Shown here in pieces: positions 17,971 to 26,799 of a DNA stretch of 64,000 nucleotides; the stretch's first letter is position 1, and every line of letters begins with the position of its first letter. Below the pieces are notes generated by a model. The model had not been told where the DNA came from. It made no database searches and saw only the letters and a program-made list of their open reading frames with translations. The translations under genes and the position numbers were made by a program. The stretch spans positions 1 to 64,000 of the forward strand of contig NZ_AUCR01000011.1 of NCBI RefSeq assembly GCF_000429865.1. Direction: 5' to 3'. This DNA is from Cucumibacter marinus DSM 18995. Its GTDB lineage: Bacteria > Pseudomonadota > Alphaproteobacteria > Rhizobiales > Devosiaceae.

Positions 17971-18965
17971 TCAGGGCACGAGCACCGCAGCGCCCTGGAA
18001 GCGGCCATGGCGCAGATCGTCGAGCGCCTGATTGGCGTCTTCAAGGGCGTAGGGAATGGTGTGGGTCGCAATCGGCGTTTCGGCGGCACGGGCGAAAAGC
18101 CCTCGCCATCGGCCCGTGTGAGATTGGCGACCGAGACCACGCGGCGCTCCTCCCAAAGGATCGAATAGGGGAATGCGGGAATGTCGCTCATATGGATGCC
18201 TGCGCAAACGACGGTCGCGCCCTTTCTGGTGGCGCGCAGGGCAGCAGGCACGAGCGCCCCGACAGGGGCAAAGATGATGGCCGCATCGAGCGGTTCGGGG
18301 GCCGGGGCATCGGAGGGGCCGGACCAGACCGCGCCCAGGTCCCTGGCGAACTGTTGCGATGCCGTGTCACCCGGACGGGTGAAAGCGTAGAGCGCATGCC
18401 CGTCGGCAATGGCGAGCTGAGCGAGGATATGGGCAGCGGCGCCGAAGCCATAGAGCCCCAGCCGGGCCGGCCGGGATTCGGGCAGGTTCGTCATGCGGTA
18501 GGCGCGATAGCCGATCAACCCGGCACAAAGCAGTGGCGCAGCGGCGACATCGTCATAGCGATCGGGGATCGGGAAACAGTATTGCGCGTTGGCAATGGTC
18601 ATTTCTGCGTAACCGCCATTGCGGGTATAGCCGGTGAAGGCCGGCGCGTCGCACAGGTTTTCGCGGTGGTCGAGGCAATAAGGGCAATGCCCGCAGGTCT
18701 CCCCCAACCATGGTACACCGACGCGTTCGCCAACCGTGAAACCGGTGACGTCGGCCCCGAGCCGTTCGATCCGGCCGACGATCTCATGACCGGGCACCAG
18801 GGGCAGAGCGGGATCGGCAAGTTCGCCGTCGACCACGTGCAAATCTGTGCGGCACACCCCGCAGGCGGTCACACGGATCAGGATTTCATCTTGCGCCGGC
18901 TCGGGCACAGGCAAGTCGGTCAATTCGAGCGGCGAGCCAATTTCTGTGAGGACCATGGCGCGCAT
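17971..18965 (-). pseudogene. Zinc-dependent alcohol dehydrogenase, frameshifted near its 3' end
   Basis: MDR-family alcohol dehydrogenase. Frame 1 covers residues 1 to about 290: catalytic zinc ligands CGVCRTDLH, GHE; structural zinc CGHCPYCLDHRENLC; and a Rossmann domain with GLYGFGAAA. After TRADGEGF the reading slips: the expected C-terminus (FARAAETPIATHTIPYALED...DDLRHGRFQGAAVLV) is in the next frame and ends at 17971. One T is missing from a run of T at 18095-18098, so restoring it would give an intact enzyme of about 330 aa. As written, frame 1 runs on to 17568 across the antiporter gene with nonsense sequence. It is either a real pseudogene or a homopolymer sequencing error; one base cannot settle it. 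Confidence 0.88.
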
Positions 18966-19024
18966 GGCGAGATTTCCCGTGGGTTGACGACCATGTCAGT
19001 CTAGCCTGCAGACAGGCCGGCTTG

Positions 19025-19038
19025 TTGACAAGGATCAA
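19025..19038. promoter_or_regulatory. FNR/FixK-like box
   Basis: TTGAC-AAGG-ATCAA matches TTGAT-N4-ATCAA at nine of ten positions. It is centred 66 bp upstream of the alcohol dehydrogenase start and 80 bp upstream of the APC permease start, so it could serve either. Oxygen control of fermentative alcohol dehydrogenases is known in rhizobia; assignment here is inference. Confidence 0.5.
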
Positions 19039-19110
19039 GGGCTTAGGCGCCAAAACTGCTAGCCTGTTCAAATCAACCCCGCCCTCGAGCCCGAATCCGC
19101 CAGACCGCTC

Positions 19111-20376
19111 ATGTCCGAAACGTCCAGAATGCCCGAGCTTGCCACCTTGCCTCCAGAGCCGGGCCTTAATCGCAGCCTCACCCTTATGGCGGTGGTGCTT
19201 TACGGGCTGGGGGTGACGATCGGTGCGGGCATTTATGTGCTGATCGGGGCGACCGCGGCCAGGGCCGGGCTCTATGCGCCGACTGCGTTTTTGATTTCGG
19301 CTTTCGTGATGGCCTTTTCGGCCGCTTCCTATGCGGCGATGGCGGTTCGCTATCCGGTGAGTGGCGGGGAGGCAGTGTTCGTCGATCAGGGTTTCGGGCG
19401 ACCGGTGCTGGGGCTGATCGTCGGTCTCTTGATCATGACGTCGGGCCTCGTCTCGGCTGCTACCATCAGTCTCGGCGCGGCAGGCTATATCGGTCAATTC
19501 GTTCCCATGTCGCCCAAAGTGCTGGCGGGGATCGTTGTGATTGGCATGGGGATCGTGGCCGCTCTCAGCGTCAATCTGTCTGTCGGGATTGCGGGCGCAT
19601 TGACGGTCGTGGAGGTCGGTGGATTGCTGATCGTGATCACTGCCGGGTTCGGGGGCGAACCCGAAACCATCACCCGGCTGCCCGAATTGGTGCCGCATTC
19701 CTTAGACGGGGCGGTGTGGGGCGGCATCTTTGCCGCCGGTTTGCTGGCCTTCTTCGCCTTTATCGGCTTCGAAGATATGGTCAATATCGCCGAAGAGGTG
19801 GAGCGGCCTGAACGCAACCTGCCGCTGGCGATCTTCGTCACACTTGGATTGGCAACGCTGATCTATTTTCTCGTGGCTGCGGTGGCCGTGCTCCGGGTGG
19901 GGCCGGCGGCTCTTGAAGGCGAAGCCGCGCCGCTGGCGCTGATCTTTTCGCGGGTCACGCCGTTTCCGATCTGGGTGATGACGGTGATCGCGATCATCGC
20001 GACGCTCAACGGGGTGATCATCCAGATCATCATGGCGGCGCGGGTGGCCTTCGGGTTGGCGTCACGCGGGCGATTGCCCCGCCTTCTTGCGAAGGTTCAC
20101 CCCAGGACACGGACCCCTGTCACCGCTACCGTCATCATGACGGCTCTGGTGCTTGGACTGGCGGTGAGTTTTGATCTCACCGGACTGGCCGAAATGACCT
20201 CGCGGGTGACGCTTCTGGTCTTCGTGCTGGTCAATCTGGCGCTGGTGCGCATCAAGCTAAAAGGCATCGGGTCCGAAAATCGTGAAGGAGAGGCTGCCGG
20301 CGGGTTCGACGTACCGATCTGGGTGCCGGCGATCGGTGCGGTGCTGAGCATTTTCCTGATGATTGGCGGGACCTAG
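19111..20376 (+). CDS. APC-superfamily amino-acid permease
   Basis: Inner-membrane secondary transporter, 421 aa, about 12 helices. The first helix carries the broken GVTIGAGIYVLIG motif that forms the substrate site, and GFEDMVNIAEEVERPERNLP matches the conserved loop after helix 6. A C-terminal tail is short. The substrate is unknown but is likely an amino acid or amine. It is convergent with the EAL gene, with three bases between the stops. The start has no strong RBS; a Met 7 residues later is possible. Confidence 0.9.
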   Translation: MSETSRMPELATLPPEPGLNRSLTLMAVVLYGLGVTIGAGIYVLIGATAARAGLYAPTAFLISAFVMAFSAASYAAMAVRYPVSGGEAVFVDQGFGRPVLGLIVGLLIMTSGLVSAATISLGAAGYIGQFVPMSPKVLAGIVVIGMGIVAALSVNLSVGIAGALTVVEVGGLLIVITAGFGGEPETITRLPELVPHSLDGAVWGGIFAAGLLAFFAFIGFEDMVNIAEEVERPERNLPLAIFVTLGLATLIYFLVAAVAVLRVGPAALEGEAAPLALIFSRVTPFPIWVMTVIAIIATLNGVIIQIIMAARVAFGLASRGRLPRLLAKVHPRTRTPVTATVIMTALVLGLAVSFDLTGLAEMTSRVTLLVFVLVNLALVRIKLKGIGSENREGEAAGGFDVPIWVPAIGAVLSIFLMIGGT

Positions 20377-20379
20377 AAT

Positions 20380-21198
20380 TCAGCCGAAAACCAATTCGTT
20401 ACCGGGTGCCCGGGCCGGACAGGGCCAGCTGTCCGAAAGTTGCGGCCTGCCCAGATAAAAGCCCTGTGCCATCGGTATCTCGCATGCGCGGGCAAAATCG
20501 AGCTCGAGTTCGGTCTCGATGCCTTCGGCCACGATCCGAATACCGCTTTCCGCGAACCGGTCGATCACGGCACGGGCCTTTTGCTCGAGAGCCGGGTCGC
20601 CGAGATGGGCCTTGAACCATGTCCGGTCGAGCTTGACGATGTCGGGACGGATGGCGGCGATCCGGCGATCATCGGACCACTGGGCACCGAAATCATCCAC
20701 CGCGATGGTGACGCCAGCCTCCTGAAAGCAACGCGCCAGCCGCCACAGCACATGATTGGAGGCAGCGCGGCTTTCCACGATCTCGCACACCATATCGGCA
20801 GGGGTAAGCCCAACCGTTGCCATGCGCTCGATCATGATCGAAACCTCACGGATCGAGCGGGCCAGGTCGATATAGGAGCCGGGATCGAGATTGATGAAGA
20901 CCTGCTGGCCGGGGCGGCGAAACAGGTTGAAATTGCGCAGATGCAGTGCCCGACACAGCCACTCGATGAAGAACCGGTCTTCCTCGTCGATGGCGGGAAA
21001 GAAGACTGCCGGTGAGACGATGGCGCCATCGAGATGCGGGCGGATGAGCCCCTCATAGCCAATAATTTTCCGGCTTGTGCCCGAGATATCCAAAATGGGC
21101 TGAAACGCGGATTTAAGCAGGAACGGACCGTAGTGCCCGACCAGACTTTCATCCGGTGACTGTTCTATAGCGTCGCTGACGAATTCGGGGCGGATCAT
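20380..21198 (-). CDS. EAL-domain protein, probable cyclic-di-GMP phosphodiesterase
   Basis: Single EAL domain, 272 aa, with no N-terminal sensor or membrane segment. Residues needed for catalysis can be found in order: YEGLIR (EAL motif as EGL), FINLDP (Asn), CEIVES (Glu), AVDDFG (Asp-Asp), DIVKLDR (Lys), VAEGIET (Glu) and AQGFYLG (Gln). The set suggests an active enzyme that degrades cyclic-di-GMP to pGpG in the cytoplasm. It has no co-directional neighbour. Confidence 0.9.
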   Translation of the reverse strand: MIRPEFVSDAIEQSPDESLVGHYGPFLLKSAFQPILDISGTSRKIIGYEGLIRPHLDGAIVSPAVFFPAIDEEDRFFIEWLCRALHLRNFNLFRRPGQQVFINLDPGSYIDLARSIREVSIMIERMATVGLTPADMVCEIVESRAASNHVLWRLARCFQEAGVTIAVDDFGAQWSDDRRIAAIRPDIVKLDRTWFKAHLGDPALEQKARAVIDRFAESGIRIVAEGIETELELDFARACEIPMAQGFYLGRPQLSDSWPCPARAPGNELVFG

Positions 21199-21382
21199 GG
21201 GGGGAGGCTTGTCAATGAGCGGCGCGGTGCGGCGTTGCGCCGTCGGTCAGGTTGGCGCAACCATAGCCGGGGGGCTTAACCAAGCCGTTAACATCGAAAC
21301 AAATCAATCCGAAGGTTCTTGCGTTGAAGGGGTTGAGCGGACTGCCTATCTTGGCTGCTTCGGCGAAAGGACGCAGCACGCC

Positions 21383-22378
21383 ATGACCACTTCAGATCAA
21401 GCTGTTGAAACCCATGGTCTTCGAAAGCTCTATGGCGGCAAACCCGCCGTTGACGGCATCGACCTGATGATCCCCAAGGGCAGTATTTTCGGGCTGTTGG
21501 GGCCCAATGGCGCCGGCAAGACCACGACGGTGCGGATGCTGGCGACCCTGGCGCGTCCCGATGGCGGAGAGGCCCGGGTGCTGGGGCACGACCTTGTGCG
21601 CGAGGCGGCGGCGCTGCGGCGCCGGATCGCCCTGACCGGACAGTTCGCCTCGGTCGATGAAGATTTGTCGGGCCAGGAAAACCTGGTGCTGATCGGGCGG
21701 CTGCTCGGCTTTTCCCGCAAGGGAGCCCGGGCCCGGGCGGAGGAACTGCTCGAAGCGTTTGGCATTGCGGATGCGGCCAACAAGCAGGCCAAGTCCTATT
21801 CGGGTGGCATGCGGCGGCGGCTCGATATCGCTTCGAGCCTGGTGACAACGCCGGAGCTGCTGTTTCTCGATGAGCCGACAACCGGGCTTGATCCGAGAAG
21901 CCGCAACCAGGTCTGGGACATTATCCGGCGCCTGACAGCGGCAGGCACCACCGTGCTCCTGACCACCCAATATCTCGAGGAGGCCGACCAGCTGGCCGAC
22001 CGGATCGCAGTGATCGATCATGGCCGGATGATTGCGGAAGGCACCAGCACCGAACTCAAGGCGTCCGTCGGCGCCGGGGCGTTGCATGTGCGGCTGGCCG
22101 AACCGGGGCGGCGCGAGGCCGCTCAGACGATCCTCGAAAAAGCCCTCGGCGTGACGGTTGAATTCGACAGCGAACCGCGGCGCCTCAATGCCATGGTGCC
22201 GGACGATGCAAGCGCCGGGCACGCGCTGGCGGCGCTGGCCGATGCCGGGATTGCGGTCAGCGATTTCTCGCTTGGCCAGCCAAGCCTTGATGAAGTGTTC
22301 TTTGCCCTGACCGGACACCACACGGAAACAGAAACACCGGTGGCAGCGGAAGCCGTCAGCAAGGAGGCGGCCCAATGA
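21383..22378 (+). CDS. ABC exporter ATP-binding protein, DrrA type
   Basis: ATPase of a multidrug or antibiotic efflux ABC transporter, 331 aa. Walker [10 protein letters not shown], signature [15 protein letters not shown], Walker [17 protein letters not shown], and a C-terminal extension with [11 protein letters not shown], which marks the DrrA/daunorubicin group. The start is the Met at 21383, where homology begins; the open frame extends 62 codons upstream without similarity. It overlaps the permease gene by 4 bp. Substrate unknown. Confidence 0.93.
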   Translation: MTTSDQAVETHGLRKLYGGKPAVDGIDLMIPKGSIFGLLGPNGAGKTTTVRMLATLARPDGGEARVLGHDLVREAAALRRRIALTGQFASVDEDLSGQENLVLIGRLLGFSRKGARARAEELLEAFGIADAANKQAKSYSGGMRRRLDIASSLVTTPELLFLDEPTTGLDPRSRNQVWDIIRRLTAAGTTVLLTTQYLEEADQLADRIAVIDHGRMIAEGTSTELKASVGAGALHVRLAEPGRREAAQTILEKALGVTVEFDSEPRRLNAMVPDDASAGHALAALADAGIAVSDFSLGQPSLDEVFFALTGHHTETETPVAAEAVSKEAAQ

Positions 22379-23211
22379 GCACTATCGAGGGTGAAAAGCG
22401 GATCGCGGGCGCGGCGATCGAGAAAGTGCTCGATACGTCGGTGCGGCCCGATCCGCCGGGTCCGCTTGCCAATGTGCTGACCTTTGCCTGGCGCGGTCTC
22501 CTCAAGATCAAGCACATGCCCGAGCAGATGTTCGATGCGGTGATCACCCCGGTGATGTTCACGGTGATGTTCACCTATCTGTTCGGCGGAGCGCTGGCGG
22601 GATCGACCGAGGCCTATTTGCAGTTCCTGTTGCCAGGCATCCTGGTGCAGACGGTAATGTTCGCCACCATCTATACCGGGTTCACGCTCAATACCGATCT
22701 CGGCAAGGGCGTCTATGACCGGTTCCGGTCGCTGCCGGTGTGGCGATTGTCCCCGATAATGGGTGCGATGGTGGCCGATCTGCAGCGCCACACCATCTCG
22801 GCGATCATCGTGTTCCTGATCGGGCTGATCATGGGGTTCCGCCCCGAGACCGGGCTGTTGGGCATGATCCTCGTGATCCTGCTGCTCGATGTGTTCGCGC
22901 TCGGCTTCACCTGGATCTTCGTCACGGTCGGGCTGGTGGTGCGCAGCTCGAGCTCGGTGATGACCATGTCCTGGTTCTTTTTGATGCCGATCACCTTCGG
23001 ATCGAATATTTTCGTCGATACCGCGACCATGCCTCAATGGCTGCAAACGGCGATTGCGTTCAACCCGGTGGCGCATCTGACAACGGCAGCACGCGGCATT
23101 CTCGACGGCACGGTGGATGCCAGCCAGATCGGGCTCGCGCTGATTGCTCCGGCAGTGCTGACGGTGATCTTCGCGCCGCTGTCGCTCTATCTCTATTCGC
23201 GCAAAGGGTGA
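22375..23211 (+). CDS. ABC exporter permease, DrrB type
   Basis: ABC-2 family inner-membrane subunit, 278 aa, six helices, with the cytoplasmic N-terminus expected for DrrB. The [19 protein letters not shown] segment after helix 2 and the [23 protein letters not shown] region are typical. ATGA overlap with the ATPase gene indicates translational coupling. The pair should form a 2+2 exporter. Confidence 0.93.
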   Translation: MSTIEGEKRIAGAAIEKVLDTSVRPDPPGPLANVLTFAWRGLLKIKHMPEQMFDAVITPVMFTVMFTYLFGGALAGSTEAYLQFLLPGILVQTVMFATIYTGFTLNTDLGKGVYDRFRSLPVWRLSPIMGAMVADLQRHTISAIIVFLIGLIMGFRPETGLLGMILVILLLDVFALGFTWIFVTVGLVVRSSSSVMTMSWFFLMPITFGSNIFVDTATMPQWLQTAIAFNPVAHLTTAARGILDGTVDASQIGLALIAPAVLTVIFAPLSLYLYSRKG

Positions 23212-23227
23212 CCAGGCGTCTTCGCCT

Positions 23228-24637
23228 CTAGCCGAGCCCGGCGCCGATGAAGCGGGCGCTGACCCAGCCATTGCCCGCTTCGCTCTCGATCCGGTACCAG
23301 ACCCCCTGATGATCGGTGGTGATGCGGCAATCGGTGAGGGCGACACTGGTATAGATGGGCAGTTCGGCGATGACGGTGCCTTCAAGGTCGGGTTCGGCGC
23401 GCATATTGACGGCGCGCTTGGCAACGAAATGCTTGATCGAGCGCATGTTCTCGTAAAGCCCTTCGGGCGAGCAGCCCAGGGAATCGGCGAGAAGGCCGAC
23501 GGTCAGCAGATGGGCCGGGCCCGGCCGGGAGGCGCATAGACGGACATCCCAGTCTTCCCGTTCGACGCCGGGACATTCCTGCGGCCCGCGGAATACCGCG
23601 ACCCCCACTGTGTTGTCGTCATTGACCTGGAACCGGCACGTGAAGCCGGTGCCCGCACCATATTCATAGGCCTTGATATCGAGCTGCTCGATGGCCTCGC
23701 TGACGGTGGCGGTGACCCCGTCAGCGGACTGGAAATAGTCGGTGTACTGGATATCGGCATCGCCCTTGAGGATGCGCGAATTCTCGAAAAGGAAAGTGCA
23801 CACCCGCGCTCCGGCCTCGAAATCGAGCGCGACGGTCGTGGCCGGCCGGGCGGTAATGGTCGAGGAAACCGGCGAGAAGCCGTAGATCCAGGTGTCACCA
23901 TCGCCGTTGAGGGTTAGGAAACTGTCTGCGGTGCGGTGCTTGAGGATCTCGTCCATCATGTGGGGCGGGTTGGCGCCCCCCATCAGAAGCCGATTGAAGG
24001 CACCGGTAATGTCATAGGCGAGGTTGAGCAGGTCGCCGACCGTGCCGGTCTGCCCGGCCTTGTCCTCCGGCAGGTAGGGCATGTGGAAACCGAGCTTTGC
24101 GCCCTGTTCGACAAAGCGGCGATCGTTGATGCCGCGGATGGCGAGATTGACCGCCATCGAAAAAGCGACAGCACAGGCGGACATGCAACGATTGCCGTTG
24201 AGGACGTAGACCGCCTCAAGCGCCGGGTCCTGGCTGCCGAGATCGGCTTGCAGCGCCTCGCCGATGCGGAAGCCCTCGGTGAAGGAGCCGCCCGGACTGT
24301 CGAAGGCGACCACGACCGGGGCATTGGCCCGCATCATGGGTTCGAGCCGTTCGGCATCGCCCGGTTCAATGACCCCCGACACCAGGAGCACATTGGCCGA
24401 CCGGCCCTCATAGGAAAATTCGGCATTGGGATCGAAGCCTTCGGGGGGTTCCTCCCCGAGGACCGAGCCGGCGCCCTGTCGCGGAAACACCCGCCTGAGG
24501 CTCGCGACGCGGTCGACGAGATCGGGGCGCAGGGTGATCTCTGCCGCAGTCGCACTGGTTGAAACGGTGAGTGGCATGCTCAGCGAGGCGGTGAATAGAG
24601 CAATGCCGAGCGCCGATAGACCCTTTTTCATCATCAT
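23228..24637 (-). CDS. Predicted periplasmic ClpP/crotonase-fold protein with SH3 domain (copy A)
   Basis: Exported protein of 469 aa in the COG3904-like family. A Sec signal covers residues 1-32. The ClpP-like core has FDSPGG (112-117, oxyanion region), CMSAC with Ser153 as likely nucleophile, and LGFHMP with His185. A C-terminal bacterial SH3 domain (about 405-465: VNMRAEPDLEGTVIAELP, WYRIESEAGNGWVSARFIG) suggests cell-wall binding. Several paired Cys residues fit a periplasmic location. The start overlaps the stop of copy B (ATGA), so it is the last gene of a five-gene operon. Protease activity and target are inferred. Confidence 0.85.
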   Translation of the reverse strand: MMMKKGLSALGIALFTASLSMPLTVSTSATAAEITLRPDLVDRVASLRRVFPRQGAGSVLGEEPPEGFDPNAEFSYEGRSANVLLVSGVIEPGDAERLEPMMRANAPVVVAFDSPGGSFTEGFRIGEALQADLGSQDPALEAVYVLNGNRCMSACAVAFSMAVNLAIRGINDRRFVEQGAKLGFHMPYLPEDKAGQTGTVGDLLNLAYDITGAFNRLLMGGANPPHMMDEILKHRTADSFLTLNGDGDTWIYGFSPVSSTITARPATTVALDFEAGARVCTFLFENSRILKGDADIQYTDYFQSADGVTATVSEAIEQLDIKAYEYGAGTGFTCRFQVNDDNTVGVAVFRGPQECPGVEREDWDVRLCASRPGPAHLLTVGLLADSLGCSPEGLYENMRSIKHFVAKRAVNMRAEPDLEGTVIAELPIYTSVALTDCRITTDHQGVWYRIESEAGNGWVSARFIGAGLG

Positions 24638-26055
24638 GATGCTCCGAGGAAATCGCGGCCGCCAACAAAGCGGGCGCTGATCCAGCCTCCCTGGCCGGGG
24701 GTTTGAATCTCGTACCAGACGTCCTGGCTGTCAGCGGTGACGCGACAGCCGGTGATCTCGAACTCCATGCCGGGTTGGGCCTGGCCAAGGACTTCATCTT
24801 CGGTCGAAGGACCGGCGCGCATGTTCACTTCACGCTCGATGCGCGGGGTCATGAAGGAACTTGCCGATGTGTAGGTGCCGTCGGCACAACCTAAAGCCTC
24901 GGCGACAAAACCGGCGGTGACGGTCGATGTCCGGTTGAGGGTGACCGGGCACCAGGAGTAGTCGGCATCGAACGGATCGCGGGCCGGGGTGCAGCCCTGA
25001 GCGCCGTACCAGACGGCAATGCCGTAAGTGCCATCGTCATTGAGGGTAAAGCCACAGGAATGGCCGGTCTCCGAACCGATGGCGAAACTCGTTGCGCCGG
25101 TCTCATCGACCATCTCACTGACCAGCGGAATCTCTTCGGGCAGGGCCCAGGCGAACTGGGTGAACTCCATATCCGAGCCGGCCTTGACCATGCGGCCATG
25201 CACGAAGCTGAACTGGCACAGGGTCGTGACGGTCTCCAGATCGAGCGCCACCTGCCCGCTGGGGCGCACCGCGCCGCCATCAGCCACAGGGGTGAAACCC
25301 ATGCTCCAGGTGTCGCGGCCGCCGCGCAGGACATAGAATTCGTCCGCCGTGCGGTATTTGAGGATTTCGCGCATCAGGGTGGGCGGGTTGGCGCCGCCGA
25401 TCAGCAGCTCGTTGAAAAGTCCGGTAATGTCGTAACTCAGGTCGAGCAGTTCGCCGGCCCTGCCGGTTTGCTCTGCCAGGTCTTCGGGCAGAAAAGGCAT
25501 GTGAAAGCCCAGCTGGCCGCCGCGTTCGACATAGCGGATGTCGGCGGCGCTGGCATGGTCAAGATCGGCAACCCGGGCGAAGGCGACGGCGCAGGCGGAC
25601 ATGCAACGCTGGCCTTCAAGCACATAGACCCCCAGCAGGGCGGGGGCGTCATTGCCGCCCAGCATGTCGACGAGTTCACCGCCCAGCGCAAAGCCCTCGG
25701 TGAAGGACCCGCCGGGGCTGTCGAAGATGACGACGACATTGTAGGTGTCCGCCACCAATGCCCTGAAGGCTTCGGCGTCGCCGGGTTCGATGACCCCCGA
25801 GATCATCACCGGATTGAGCGTCAGGCCCCGGTCCTGGGCGTCGATCAGCCAGTCGACAAGAAACGGATCGCGCGGCCCCTTGACCGAGATCGGCCCTTCT
25901 CGGGGAAAGACAGGCTTGAGCGCCTCAACACGGTCGGCCAGATCGGGCCGCCATTCAATCGTGGCCGAATAAGCCGGTGCGATGACTATCGGCACGACAA
26001 GACCGGCAAGCGCCGTCAGCAACACTGCGGCGCAGGAAATCAGCAAGCGGGTCAT
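24634..26055 (-). CDS. Predicted periplasmic ClpP/crotonase-fold protein with SH3 domain (copy B)
   Basis: Tandem paralogue of copy A, 473 aa. The start is the Met at 26055, just after the OmpA-type gene; the longer open frame lies over that gene. The signal peptide (1-30) is followed by the same core with identical spacing: FDSPGG (111-116), CMSAC with Ser153, and LGFHMP with His185. A C-terminal SH3-like domain has VNMRAGPSTEDEVLGQ and GGWISARFVGG. The whole catalytic region is strongly alike in A and B, so they arose by duplication and have kept the putative catalytic residues. Confidence 0.85.
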   Translation of the reverse strand: MTRLLISCAAVLLTALAGLVVPIVIAPAYSATIEWRPDLADRVEALKPVFPREGPISVKGPRDPFLVDWLIDAQDRGLTLNPVMISGVIEPGDAEAFRALVADTYNVVVIFDSPGGSFTEGFALGGELVDMLGGNDAPALLGVYVLEGQRCMSACAVAFARVADLDHASAADIRYVERGGQLGFHMPFLPEDLAEQTGRAGELLDLSYDITGLFNELLIGGANPPTLMREILKYRTADEFYVLRGGRDTWSMGFTPVADGGAVRPSGQVALDLETVTTLCQFSFVHGRMVKAGSDMEFTQFAWALPEEIPLVSEMVDETGATSFAIGSETGHSCGFTLNDDGTYGIAVWYGAQGCTPARDPFDADYSWCPVTLNRTSTVTAGFVAEALGCADGTYTSASSFMTPRIEREVNMRAGPSTEDEVLGQAQPGMEFEITGCRVTADSQDVWYEIQTPGQGGWISARFVGGRDFLGAS

Positions 26056-26062
26056 GCGGCGG

Positions 26063-26722
26063 CTACTGCTTGACCGGGATGGCAACGAGCTGAACGCGGC
26101 GATTGATGGCGCCGAAGGGATCGGCCGGCGCCTTGAGCTGGTCCGCGCCCAGACCGCGCGCGACAAGCCGGCCAGAGGCGATCCCGCCGTAATCGGCGAT
26201 ATAGGCAATAACCGCGGCGGCGCGGCGATAGGACAGATCGCGGTTATAGGCCGGATCGCCCTTGGCGTCGGTATGCCCGATTATCCCGAAGCGATAGCCG
26301 GCAAAGGCCGGGTCGTTCATCAGCCCGATCAGCTCGTTGAGCTTGGCACCCTGGTCAGCGCGCAAGGTGTCGCTGTCATAGTCGAACAGGATCTCGACAT
26401 CGAGGGTCGGCAGGGTCGGGGAGGCGGTGTTGCCCGGCGACTGGTTGAGGCCGGCAGCGTTCTCGTCGATGTCTTCATGATCGACGATCTGCAGATTGAC
26501 CACATCATCGATGGAGAGCTGGGTCGCACCCTTATATTCGGCATTGTCGCAATTGGCCTGATCGAGGAGGCACTGGGCCATCTCGCCTTGAGGCTGAGGT
26601 GCCAGCGTCGCCCCGTCGTCTTCGACGTCGAGTCCGAAGGAATCAAGAGTAATGGTCGCTTGCGCCTGGGCGGCGGCACTGCCCAAAAGCAAGAAAAGCG
26701 CGGCAAAGAGCCAGGATCTCAT
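26063..26722 (-). CDS. OmpA-family peptidoglycan-binding protein
   Basis: Exported 219-aa protein. A signal peptide (1-21, ending AAAQAQ) is followed by an unassigned segment of about 85 residues and a C-terminal OmpA domain (about 108-215). In it, VEILFDYDSDTLRADQGAKL and IGHTDAKGDPAYNRDLSYRRAAAV carry the Asp and Arg that bind diaminopimelate in peptidoglycan. There is no lipobox or beta-barrel. It sits inside the operon, 7 bp before copy B and about 77 bp after the short ClpP-like gene. Confidence 0.9.
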   Translation of the reverse strand: MRSWLFAALFLLLGSAAAQAQATITLDSFGLDVEDDGATLAPQPQGEMAQCLLDQANCDNAEYKGATQLSIDDVVNLQIVDHEDIDENAAGLNQSPGNTASPTLPTLDVEILFDYDSDTLRADQGAKLNELIGLMNDPAFAGYRFGIIGHTDAKGDPAYNRDLSYRRAAAVIAYIADYGGIASGRLVARGLGADQLKAPADPFGAINRRVQLVAIPVKQ

Positions 26723-26799
26723 GTCGGCGTCCCCATTTGACAGTCATTCCCCGCTCCCCGGTTGTGCCATAGCAGCGGTAATTCGGCAATCGGAAGCGA

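Noticed and set aside
16862-18031. 389-aa plus-strand frame over the antiporter gene
   Set aside because: Composition (Gln, His, Gly, Asp-rich) is typical of an antisense shadow; the minus-strand frame has clear alpha-repeats of the CaCA family.
21197-21382. N-terminal extension of the DrrA-type ATPase
   Set aside because: The 62 extra residues have no similarity and overlap the promoter region; the Met at 21383 begins the family homology.
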